64,000 bases of DNA from Gracilaria vermiculophylla (lineage: Eukaryota > Rhodophyta > Florideophyceae > Gracilariales > Gracilariaceae). The first letter of the stretch is position 1. Every line of letters begins with the position of its first letter. Where the stretch lies: NCBI GenBank assembly GCA_019155205.2, contig JAHNZQ020000308.1, forward strand, positions 4,033,858-4,097,857, written 5' to 3'. A program made the translations under genes and the position numbers. Of the stretch, positions 21,434-30,151 are shown piece by piece. The notes under the pieces were generated by a model. The model was given only the letters and a program-made list of their open reading frames with translations. It did no database searches and was not told the DNA's origin.

Positions 21434-22471
21434 ATGGCATTTGTGAACTACGCATCTACTAGGCTGTTGCGGTATCCGAGAGTTCAAGCTAGGCAGTGTT
21501 TGTGTCCCCGTCTCCAACGGATATCAGCGTTTAGAATGACTCAAAGCAGGGTGGGTCACGGTTTTGACTTACACCGCTTGGAACCTGGACTCCCTCTAAT
21601 TCTTGGTGGTGTGGAGCTGAAGCATGACAAGGGATGTGCCGGTCACTCGGATGGCGATGCAGTGTATCACTGTGTCGTAGATGCAGTTTTAGGAGCTCTT
21701 TCATTACCGGACATTGGTCAACTCTTTCCGGACACCGATCCTCGCTTCAAGGACTGTGCGTCACACGTATTCATGGAAGCTGCTTATGAACGAATGCAGC
21801 AGAAACGATACAGAATAGGAAACGTTGATGTCACCATCATCTTGGAAAAGCCGAAACTATCGCCTCATAAGGCCGAAATACGAGAAAATATTGCAAGTTT
21901 GCTTCATACAAGTCTGGACAATATAAATGTAAAAGCAAAGACGCATGAGAAAGTTGATGCTGTGGGTGAGAATCGAGCTGTATCGGTGCACGCAGTAGCG
22001 TTGCTAATATCTGAGGACGGGGTCGAAATTCCATCGTCGAGAGAAGCGTTCTCCTCTTTACCTATTGAAAAATCTGGGTCTGTTGCTGATTCGCTGTTGG
22101 GAACGATCAGCCAACGTGTATCAACCATACAAGATATCACAGTGGGGAATGAAACCCAATGTCCCGTTCAAAAGCTTTACGAAAGTGTAGAAGGGCGAAA
22201 GGGGGCAGACCCATCGTCTTCATGGACGGCAAAACTTTTCTCGAAAGGGCATCAGAAAATCGCGCAGAAAGTTGGAGAGGAAGGAGTGGAAGTTGCGATT
22301 GAAGGAAGCGCGAGAAATGTAGGAGGGACAATCAAAGAAAGTGCTGATCTTTTGTATCATCTCATGGTACTATGGTCGGAATTAGGGATACAGCCAAGCG
22401 ATGTATGGTCGGAGCTCGCGAGCAGGGAAGGGACTAGCGGGATCGTTGAGAAAGCTTCCCGTCCAGGATGA
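21434..22471 (+). CDS. ispF-hisE: IspF-HisE fusion: 2-C-methyl-D-erythritol 2,4-cyclodiphosphate synthase / phosphoribosyl-ATP pyrophosphatase
   Basis: One 345-residue frame from Met at 21434; the frame is open further upstream (to 21152), but this Met starts a good plastid presequence (MAFVNYASTRLLRYPRVQAR) and there is no conserved text before it. Residues ~38-195 are IspF: RVGHGFDLHRLEPG with the zinc ligands D45, H47 and H71 (GHSDGDAV), SLPDIGQLFPDTDPRF and KTHEKV. Residues ~246-343 are HisE: LYESVEGRKG, SWTAKLF, the metal-binding KVGEEGVEVAIE, KESADLLYHLMVL and SGIVEKASRP. IspF makes the cyclodiphosphate of the MEP isoprenoid pathway; HisE hydrolyses PR-ATP in histidine synthesis. Both pathways are plastidial in algae. 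No stop, frameshift or intron-like signal separates the halves. IspF is normally alone or fused to IspD, and HisE to HisI. Confidence 0.93.
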   Translation: MAFVNYASTRLLRYPRVQARQCLCPRLQRISAFRMTQSRVGHGFDLHRLEPGLPLILGGVELKHDKGCAGHSDGDAVYHCVVDAVLGALSLPDIGQLFPDTDPRFKDCASHVFMEAAYERMQQKRYRIGNVDVTIILEKPKLSPHKAEIRENIASLLHTSLDNINVKAKTHEKVDAVGENRAVSVHAVALLISEDGVEIPSSREAFSSLPIEKSGSVADSLLGTISQRVSTIQDITVGNETQCPVQKLYESVEGRKGADPSSSWTAKLFSKGHQKIAQKVGEEGVEVAIEGSARNVGGTIKESADLLYHLMVLWSELGIQPSDVWSELASREGTSGIVEKASRPG

Positions 22472-22950
22472 TGTGATCATCTACGCGACTTCTATTTATG
22501 GTGTTTTTCTAGATGAATGAGTTAAAGGACATTACCAGCTTTTAAAACTTAAAAGCAACACAATGCAGACAAGGCTATCGGCCTTCCTGTTCTGCGTTAC
22601 GTTTGGGCTCAGTGACGAGTTTCTTGTAGATAAAGATTGATCCATCAACCTCCTTGTGAAGATGTCCTGGTTTGTGATTGGCCTCATCGAGCTTGAAAGC
22701 CTACCTATGTGTGGCGACATCCGGAGATCTCAAAATCATTCAGAGCAGACGTCATTCGCAGCAGACCTTATCGCGTCAGATAAGAGGCTTGAAATGAATG
22801 CCCGTGATAGAATAGGATGCGAACGGATTCAGGCGGCAAACCCGTGAAGGAGGTCGTCGGCAACCGCGTTCAGAAAATCAGCAACTTCTATTAGATGAGC
22901 ATCAGCCCGACAGATTGTGCAACATCGTTCAGACAGGTCGTGATTGTCCG
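22472..22950. other. Intergenic, convergent 3' regions, nothing else seen
   Basis: Lies between the convergent 3' ends of the IspF-HisE and IGPS-like genes. No RNA gene, repeat or coding pattern recognised. Confidence 0.6.
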
Positions 22951-24051
22951 TTATGTACTCTCTGGAAATGGTGCCCCAAAGTCCCCAGCAAATAAATCGC
23001 CAGCTTCGCGCTTTTGAGAACGAATTTCAGCAATAAAGGTGCGAGGTTGCCTTGTCTGTAACAGAGTTTTCCCCAAGACAACTCCATTAAACCCATGATC
23101 AAGAAACTTCCAGCAATCTCTTGCGGTCATCAAACCACCACCGCCGATGGTCAACACCCAAGGCGGAACCCCCTCTATCAATCTCTCCGCGGTTCCTGGC
23201 ACCAATACGTTTCTGGAACGATCCCAATTTGTTAGAAAGAGTATTGTTGCTCCACAGTCCATCGCGAAGTCTCTTTCTAATTCCGTGTGGCATTCAACAA
23301 CAGACTCAACACCCATTGCCGTTGCAGCATTCATGAGTTCCATAATCTCGGGCAATGCCGCCGCAGCGACTATGTTTACGGCTGCAGCACCTGCGACTGC
23401 AGCCTCTGCAATCTGCACTGCATCAATTATTATATCCTGCCTTGCAATTGGCATACCTGGATCAACATTAGAGGTCCTTAAGACCCCAGTGATCTTCGAT
23501 AATTCTCCAACTTCAACCCCGTAGCGAAGCATATCGGTACAAACCAAAGCTGCATCGACCCCACATACGTTCAGAGCTCTTGTTTCACGCCCAATATCTT
23601 CTAAATCAGCGACCTTGGTTGCTGCTTCTCCTGAACGTGGAAGAAGAAACCTTTTTATAGCAGCAACAATGGAAAGTGTTCTATCTCGTCTTCGCAAGGA
23701 TTTCGAAAATCGATGGGAACTTTCATTGGCATAGAAAGAGCGGCACATGTTGATCGGGTGGTCCGGTCGTTCTTGAAGAGTGGTTTCCATTAGCTCAACT
23801 TCGAGCTTTTTCAGATCCACGGCTTCGCGCAGCAGTCCGCTTGGTTTCCACCCCATCGTTATCGGTTGAGTGCAAGGGATGAACTTCTTCTTGCATGTCC
23901 AACAACGAGGGTTATTGCCAGAACGAAATGTTTCGAAGGAGCTGAAGTTCATGAGATGCAATGATGTAGAGAAGGCAGATAGTGCATGGGCAGACATCCT
24001 ACTGGGTTCAAGGCGCGATTGAGATTGAGGGTCACGATCACAAGGCTTCAT
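22951..24051 (-). CDS. Indole-3-glycerol-phosphate synthase-like (TrpC-fold) protein with altered active site
   Basis: A 366-residue protein with a presequence-like N-terminus (second Met at residue 19, codon start 23997, gives MSAHALSAFSTSLHLMNFSS and may be the true start). From ~residue 95 it follows the TrpC (beta/alpha)8 barrel: RPDHPINMCRSF, SIVAAIKRF..PRSG, MPIARQDIIIDAVQIAEA, AVNIVAAAALPEIMELMNAA, VESVVECHTELERD, GATILFLTNWDRS and the last GFNGVVLGKTLLQ. Only VECHTE keeps the catalytic Glu; the catalytic Lys of the usual KDF motif is Arg (RQD), the usual NNR is TNW, and the ESG phosphate-binding motif is GGGG. So fold and family are clear, but IGPS activity is doubtful. It could be a non-catalytic paralogue or have another plastid role. 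Confidence 0.75.
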   Translation of the reverse strand: MKPCDRDPQSQSRLEPSRMSAHALSAFSTSLHLMNFSSFETFRSGNNPRCWTCKKKFIPCTQPITMGWKPSGLLREAVDLKKLEVELMETTLQERPDHPINMCRSFYANESSHRFSKSLRRRDRTLSIVAAIKRFLLPRSGEAATKVADLEDIGRETRALNVCGVDAALVCTDMLRYGVEVGELSKITGVLRTSNVDPGMPIARQDIIIDAVQIAEAAVAGAAAVNIVAAAALPEIMELMNAATAMGVESVVECHTELERDFAMDCGATILFLTNWDRSRNVLVPGTAERLIEGVPPWVLTIGGGGLMTARDCWKFLDHGFNGVVLGKTLLQTRQPRTFIAEIRSQKREAGDLFAGDFGAPFPEST

Positions 24052-24854
24052 TGTTCAAATTTCTTGGACTGCTCAGACATCTGAAGGAAGAGAACCACTG
24101 TATTCTCCAGATAGACTTCTTTTTCGCTCTAGGGCACTTCAAGGAATTTTCTTCCTCATTCCCGATTTGCGGGCTAGTTGCGCAACTGCCTACATGTTTT
24201 GAGAGTGCACGCAGGTCATGGTGCTCGGAGATTACCACCAGCAGTGTTTTCACTTGAAAAATCAACTGTCCTGAAATTCATGGAAGATTTGTCGTTGAAG
24301 GCGCGGAAGCAGAACCAGATTTTAAGGCGGTGCTAGAACATCAGGGTGCTCATTGCACCTCCTTATGAGCTAACCACGTATGTACCCTCCAATCTCGACA
24401 CGATCTGCATGCACTTTTCGCCCCCTTTTCTCGATATGATCCGTGACGTCTTTTATGCTTAGAATAAGAAGAGTTTCACATGAGGCTTGCGAAATGTAAT
24501 GTACACATTCGGCAAAAAGCGTACCAACATGAAATCATTCCGAACAGGATATATTTTGAAACGTACACTGCATTGCATGACGGACATAGTCTGCTAATGG
24601 CCACGGCAGTTTATGGTATTGACAATCTGGACAAATTTGGTTGATATACATTGTTCTTCGTCCTACTAAAAAAATCTGAAAACTTCACGTTTCTCAACCA
24701 TACAAACAGTGAGCTACCATCTATGATATAAGTGTGCTCTTCCATCCTGATATTTTGCAGGTGGACTGTTTTCTTTCGATAGAAGACACGTATCGTTGTA
24801 CACGGCAATATGTGAGTCAAAGTGTGCTAGAACGACTGATTTCTACAAGCCCGT
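24052..24854. other. Intergenic, nothing recognised
   Basis: About 800 bases between two minus-strand genes: promoter side of the IGPS-like gene and 3' side of the Smr gene. AT-rich after 24400. No coding or RNA pattern supported. Confidence 0.5.
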
Positions 24855-26075
24855 TTACCGGTTTTCGATGTCAACAATGAAGCTGCCGACAAACTCATTG
24901 GCGTCAACAACTTCTTCGAAAAAGTAGTCATTGTCCTGCAACCATTTTTTAACTGCCGGCCGCAATCTTGCTCTGCCAGTGCCCTTTGTGTGGTGCCCAG
25001 TGCCAGTAAGGATCCGAACCCTTCCATGCTTACCTTCTAAAGCAGAGGGCAATCTCTCTATAGCTTCGTTTACATGCAGACCGTGCAGGTCAATGACATC
25101 ATGAACGTGAGGCGGATTTCTAGTGGCAAAAATAGCATTTGCTGCCTTGCGGTGAAGATCTTTCATCCTTTCATTAGCCTCTCTCCCTAAAGCGCCCATT
25201 TTTTTTGCAGTTGCTCCGTCGTTTCTCTTGAAGGCAGCGGCTGCCCTATCAAAGTACTTGTTACGTATGGAGGCTTGTTCAGCCGCCTCAGCTCTCAGTT
25301 CCTCATATAACTCGGCAACACTACGGCCTGTAGACACCCAAACATTACCTACATCACCTGATACAGGCGCGGTTTCTTCCTGTTCTTCTCCGCTTTCGTT
25401 CACGAGTTGCAGCGTCTGAATAATGTTCTTTTGCACGTCCATGTGTTTCTGCCATTTCTCCTTCTCGCGTTTCTCATATTCTATTTCGTGCCAGCCCAGG
25501 GCCTTCCGCAACACGGGCTTCCCTTTATCATCGGGTGAGGTCTTTGAGCCGGGTAGCGGCGGGAATTGACGTTCAAAGTTTTCTACCGCATGTTCAACTG
25601 TGGTTTCAGGGGGAGTGAATTGCGGAGGTGGGTTGTACAGAGGATGGTCGGCCGGCAAAGGTTCCTCTGCGGGCAAGACTGCAAATGAGGGGACAAACTC
25701 CGGGGCGTGAGCGTTAAGAGTGGACTTTGGCGGGGAAGACACAGGGTTTGCCGGCTGGAAGAATTCATGAGATTGAGCATCTGACGGGTGCTGTACGTAT
25801 GAGTAGGGATAAGATTGAAGGGGGTCGTGTGACGTATTGTCAAAGTCCGGCTGCGTGAGCTGTGAGGGTTCGAAGGGGGGGTTGTGGCCGTAAGGCGAAT
25901 ATGTCTGTTGAAGGTTGTTGCAAAACGGGTGTGGGGAGTAGAATGGGTTATCTGCGAACGATAGAGCATTGAAGTTTGATGTGACGTAACTGACAGTTGC
26001 ATTGGCAGTAGCGTTTTCGCTCTGGACGACGGATTTCGGGTGTATGCCACTTTGGTCATGTGCCCCGTGCTGCAT
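24855..26075 (-). CDS. CID7: PAM2-DUF1771-Smr domain protein (CID7-like)
   Basis: 406 residues from the Met at 26075; the frame stays open 125 codons upstream but that part is low-complexity without Met-proximal homology, so the internal Met is preferred. Residues 1-170 are Pro/Ser/Gln/Tyr-rich and disordered and contain a PAM2 motif (STLNAHAPEFVPSF, 118-131), which binds the MLLE domain of poly(A)-binding protein, plus a short FPPLPG motif at 171-176. Residues ~254-318 are DUF1771 (YFDRAAAAFKRNDGATAKKM). Residues ~326-404 are the Smr domain with VIDLHGLHVNEA and LTGTGHHTKG, the DLHG and GTGxHS-type nuclease motifs. PAM2-CUE-Smr proteins such as plant CID7 have the same plan; Smr proteins cleave mRNA at stalled ribosomes or DNA. 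A cytosolic mRNA-surveillance role is inference. Confidence 0.88.
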   Translation of the reverse strand: MQHGAHDQSGIHPKSVVQSENATANATVSYVTSNFNALSFADNPFYSPHPFCNNLQQTYSPYGHNPPFEPSQLTQPDFDNTSHDPLQSYPYSYVQHPSDAQSHEFFQPANPVSSPPKSTLNAHAPEFVPSFAVLPAEEPLPADHPLYNPPPQFTPPETTVEHAVENFERQFPPLPGSKTSPDDKGKPVLRKALGWHEIEYEKREKEKWQKHMDVQKNIIQTLQLVNESGEEQEETAPVSGDVGNVWVSTGRSVAELYEELRAEAAEQASIRNKYFDRAAAAFKRNDGATAKKMGALGREANERMKDLHRKAANAIFATRNPPHVHDVIDLHGLHVNEAIERLPSALEGKHGRVRILTGTGHHTKGTGRARLRPAVKKWLQDNDYFFEEVVDANEFVGSFIVDIENR

Positions 26076-27113
26076 TTTTGCAAGACATACAACGAACAGA
26101 GAAGATATATGACAAGCGCGCGACGCCCCACAAAAGAAAACGAAAACACAGTGTTGTGCCTTGGGTCCTTTTGGAAAACGACGTGAGGTTTTCACGTCTG
26201 GTTTGCACACAGTTATGATGCGTGAGGGAAGTGACAACGTTGTTGGGGAGGAATGAGTGCGGAATGCGAAATGCAGAATGCGGATGGCGAGAGGCAGAGG
26301 GCGGAGGAGAGCTTCGTGGTGGAGCGGAGAAAGAGAAGGCGCGCGATGCGTGCGGAGAAAGGCGGAGCGGAGACGTGAGCGCGCACAATTGCCAAGTGTG
26401 CCATGTTTGCAACAGAGAAAGGCTTTACACAGGGGAGAGCGTGGCGGCACTACTCTTCGGAGGCCGCGAAAAGCGGCGAACCGAAACCGGGCTGGTACGG
26501 GCCCTTTTGCAGCGGCTGCAGCGGGTGGCAGGCGTCCGCGCTGACAGTGCTTTCAGTAGCCTTGGAGGTTCGCGGTGGGTCGCGGCGCAATCTGAATCAC
26601 GGTAATTATTCGTGCGGAAGCGTGGGCGCCAATGGGAGGAGGACAGGTGCTCGCGCAACATGTTTGCCCAGACGCGGCGCTTCGCTTTAATCGCGCCGGT
26701 TGCCGTGCACCCTGCAAGCGGATACTACAACCGGATGCTGCTCACCGCACACCTTCCCACCGTGTGCGCGCTGTATTGCCCAGCGCGAGGTCACCGCCCG
26801 TTGCCTCCAGTGGCTCTGCGGCTGACACGTCACCGCCACAACTTCTTGTGATCTCTTCTGCACAGCAATCCATTGCATCTCAAAACTTCACACCGCAGCC
26901 TGCGCTGGCCGCGACGCCCTGGATTTTCTTCATTCGGTTTCAGTATCGAACCCTCTCTATATGCGTGCCCGACCTGCGTCTCATCCGACCCGCCGCGATT
27001 GCCCTCTCCCTCGCTCCCGCCCTCCCGGCGCAACCTCACCGCAACTTTCCTCCGGCCGCTTGCACCCGCCTCCGTTGTGCGCCTGACTGGAGCCTTTTGC
27101 TTCGCCTCTTGAC
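26076..27113. promoter_or_regulatory. Shared divergent upstream region, GC-rich
   Basis: About 1 kb between the Smr gene (-) and the CBM48 gene (+). It holds a short degenerate repeat of GAATGCG-like units at 26257-26285 and long frames in several phases, which GC-rich DNA gives by chance. No conserved protein was found. It presumably holds both promoters. Confidence 0.45.
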
Positions 27114-28705
27114 ATGGACCTGGAGCATGCTGTTCCCACCACTTTCGAATATATTTCGCAGCAGCATCATGAATCGGTTCTGATTAAGGGGTCGTGGGAC
27201 AATTGGCAGTCCTTCGCTGCGCTTCAGAGAAACGAAAGCAACCCCAATTTGTGGCAAGTATGTCTCACACTCAGCCCTGAAACCGTTCTTTTCAAGTTTG
27301 TTGTGGACAACGAGTGGCTCGCTGCGCCCAACTACCCGCAAATCTCTGATGGATTTGGTGGTCTGAATAATTCACTGGAAATTAAACCCCCAAAAAGCGA
27401 TGCCACCCATGAACGCGACGCGCAAGAAAATGATGACCAAGCTCATGCACCCCACTCCGTTCCATCTGCGCATGCATCCGTGCACCACATCACAGACTTG
27501 CAAATTGATCATGGAAATCCAGAAGAGAAGACAACGAATCCAACAAAAGATATGAACTTCGACTCACGAGAGGGATCTTCAACCCAGCACGCTCGTGCAA
27601 TAAACCGTGATGAATCGGTCTATCCGACTACGAAAGTCACATTATCATATCCGTATAGCAAGCAGGTAAAGAGCGTATCCGTTAAAGGTTCATGGGATGG
27701 TTGGGAAAAGTATTCGCACATGAAACAGGGTGAGGAAAGCGAGAACCTGCATACCATTCTTGACCTTCCAGCGGGAAAATTCATCTTTAAGTTTATCGTC
27801 GATGGCAAGTGGACCCACAGCACGGAACACGAAGTAATATCCGACGGGTTTGGAGGACACAACAATGTTTTAACTGTGAGCGCACCTGATGTTACCACTA
27901 TCGCCACATCAGAGTTTAGCGATACGATCAATAGTGCTTTACCGCCTCACAAAAGTACTGTGCATGAAATGAAAGCTAATCCACAGCAAATTAGTGTTTC
28001 GTCCAGCGAGACAGAAGAAGGTACGTGCAATGGCAAAGAATCAAACTCTTTCTCCCGCCCGACTTCAGCAAACAGCATTTCTGACATCTTCATGCGTTTT
28101 CCTTATGGCAACCAGCTCCAAAAGATAACCACCCCATTGAAAAATTGGCAAGCTGTGAAGACCAAGATTTCTCCGGGAAAGTAACCCCACCTCAAGGAGA
28201 CGAAAGTAGAGGTGAACAAACTAATGTTGTGGAGCAGCCATGTGAGGTCCAAACTGAACCTGAAGAAGACCTTTGTGTAGATCACTATCCGATGTCGGGA
28301 AGTGCCGAAAATCTTAAACAAACATCCGTTTCTCCAAACAGTTTGGAGATGATTGATTGTCAGGAAGAAACGACTGACACTGTATTAAACCATGTATCAA
28401 AAGATAGCAGCCCGAAGACAAGAAGTCCTAATGACACACCCGTCACTCCGAACTCAGAGGCCAATGACGATCAAAACCGTACGCCCACAAAGAATGAAAT
28501 TGGAAATACCGGGGACATTTCTGACCAGGATCCGGATGAATCATCTAATGAACACGTTGACCGAGACGATGAGGAAAAGCCCAAGATGGAGAATTTAAGT
28601 GACGCAGGAGAGAATGATGGCGAATTAACAGCCGAACCGGAAACAAACGACGCAGAGGATGGATTACTAAAGAAGAAGAGTTCAGGAGGGTGTGTCATCT
28701 GCTGA
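27114..28705 (+). CDS. Tandem CBM48 (AMPK glycogen-binding type) protein with C-terminal CaaX box
   Basis: The first frame (27114-28184) begins MDLEHAVPTTFEYISQ and carries two E-set/CBM48 domains: SVLIKGSWDNWQSFAALQR ... FKFVVDNEWLAAPNYPQISD (residues ~10-90) and VSVKGSWDGWEKYSHMKQG ... FKFIVDGKWTHSTEHEVISD (~170-260), both with the Trp and Lys residues that contact alpha-glucan. A third, degenerate start (FMRFPYGNQLQKI) follows. The reading then moves to a second frame ending at 28705, an acidic disordered tail finishing LLKKKSSGGCVIC, a CaaX prenylation box behind a basic patch. The two frames are joined either by an intron (GTACGT at 28021 to AG at 28160 keeps frame) or by an undetected single-base indel. 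Inference: a starch-binding protein tethered to a membrane; red algal starch is cytosolic, and no presequence is seen. Confidence 0.75.
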
Positions 28706-30151
28706 CTCTTTGTACGAAGGTAGATTGAGCGTTGACTAATGTATTTTACTAGTGTTCACTTGATTTGACTCAGCTTTCATTGTTTTGAGAATGTGATATC
28801 ATGTGCTTTGTTGTGTCATTGGCCTCTATACCCTGCCTCAGTACAGAGAGAAAAACTGTGCCACTAAGAATCAAACATGTTGGCTCATCACCATCGATGA
28901 AGTGAATTCAGAGATGGGGTTCACCATTACGGCTTATCCGATCTTGGCTTATTGGAATTGCACCAGTACAGAAATGTATACAATGCAGAATAGAGGGGTT
29001 TCATGACTGCCTTGTCTGTAGAGTTGGAAGATATGTGGATTTTCATGCGTGAGTTGCACAGAGATAGAGGCAAAGGCAGTTCTCTGAGCGCATTTCCAAC
29101 TCCTATCTGGAATGACAATTAATGCCTGTTGGAAAGGAACAGTGCAGCCGCAAACGATAAATAAACGAATATCCACGTAGACTTGGGATGTAAAATCGTG
29201 TCATGATTTAGGTCTCGATTAACCAAAATTTCACATACTGTGAGTAAGGTGGCGACTGGAAGAGATACCGAATACGAAGTTTTGAGGGGGCACAGCAATC
29301 CCATACAGGGTTTCAATCGAAACGGGTAGGACCAAGAGTCGTGTTATCCTGAACCCGAAATGTGCAGCAACATCCGTTAAGGCAAGGCAGTGCAATCGTT
29401 TGGGCTCCTCGACGCCGCTGGGGTTTGCTGTGTAAGAATCGGAACATCTGCCGTTGGCTACGAGAGTTGCAGATTTGCGTCGCTCTTTGAGATTGTCTTT
29501 CAGCCGGTCAAAACAAAGCGCCAAGATATGGGACGCGTGGCATACAAAAGTAACAAAATCGGTCGGGGCCGCAGTTACTGAGCGTGTGGGTGCTGTAAGG
29601 TCTTCCTGGTAGAGGAACGCGCAATCTACGGCTGTGAAATGGACTGTAGCTCATGAGCTCCACGCCACTATCGATGCGGTTCCACCTGTGCAGGCACGAG
29701 AAGGGAAAACTGGCCAGTGTCTGGCCCGTTACGGACACCTTCGGCGATCAGTGCACGCGCGCTCGGGGCACACGATTGCATGTCACGAGGCAGCCCGTGC
29801 TGTGCTCTGCGCTTTTTCGCAACCCTGGCTCGGAAGTTCCCCCCCCTCAGTAGATATCCCTCAGTGCGCATCAGTCCGTTTGCTCGACCGTCGCGCGCAC
29901 TGTTTTTCCGGTAACGAGCCACCTATTGCTGAGCTGGGCCGCACGAAACCTCGTTCAGTTGTGATCATTCGTCGCCTTCCCGTGCTCTACTACCCGGCCG
30001 CTTGGGGGCGTTCGTATCTGGAACGGCCTTGTTTAGGGCGCGTACATGCACAGGTCCCGAGTTTCTCACGCAACCTCGAATTTCTTTCCGTCTTTCACCT
30101 GGCTGTTCCTTTCCTCAGCAATACCTCAATCGCTTTTATTTGAGATTGGTT
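28706..30151. other. Intergenic, nothing supported
   Basis: 1.4 kb between two + strand genes. The last 500 bases are GC-rich and open in several frames, as expected upstream of the CDF gene. A 97-codon frame on the minus strand (29231-29524) has no recognisable features and was not called. Confidence 0.5.

Noticed and set aside
26403..26690. 95-codon + strand frame with a mitochondrial-like start (GRAWRHYSSEAAKSGEP)
   Set aside because: Suggestive N-terminus but the rest is low-complexity and no following exon was found.
26632..27183. 183-codon + strand frame before the CBM48 gene
   Set aside because: GC-rich, Pro/Ala/Leu/Arg composition, overlaps the CBM48 start in another frame; a shadow of promoter composition.
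29634..30143. 169-codon + strand frame upstream of the CDF transporter
   Set aside because: GC-rich leader with Arg/Pro/Ser/Cys-rich text and no domain; the in-frame CDF start at 30152 has its own Met and homology.
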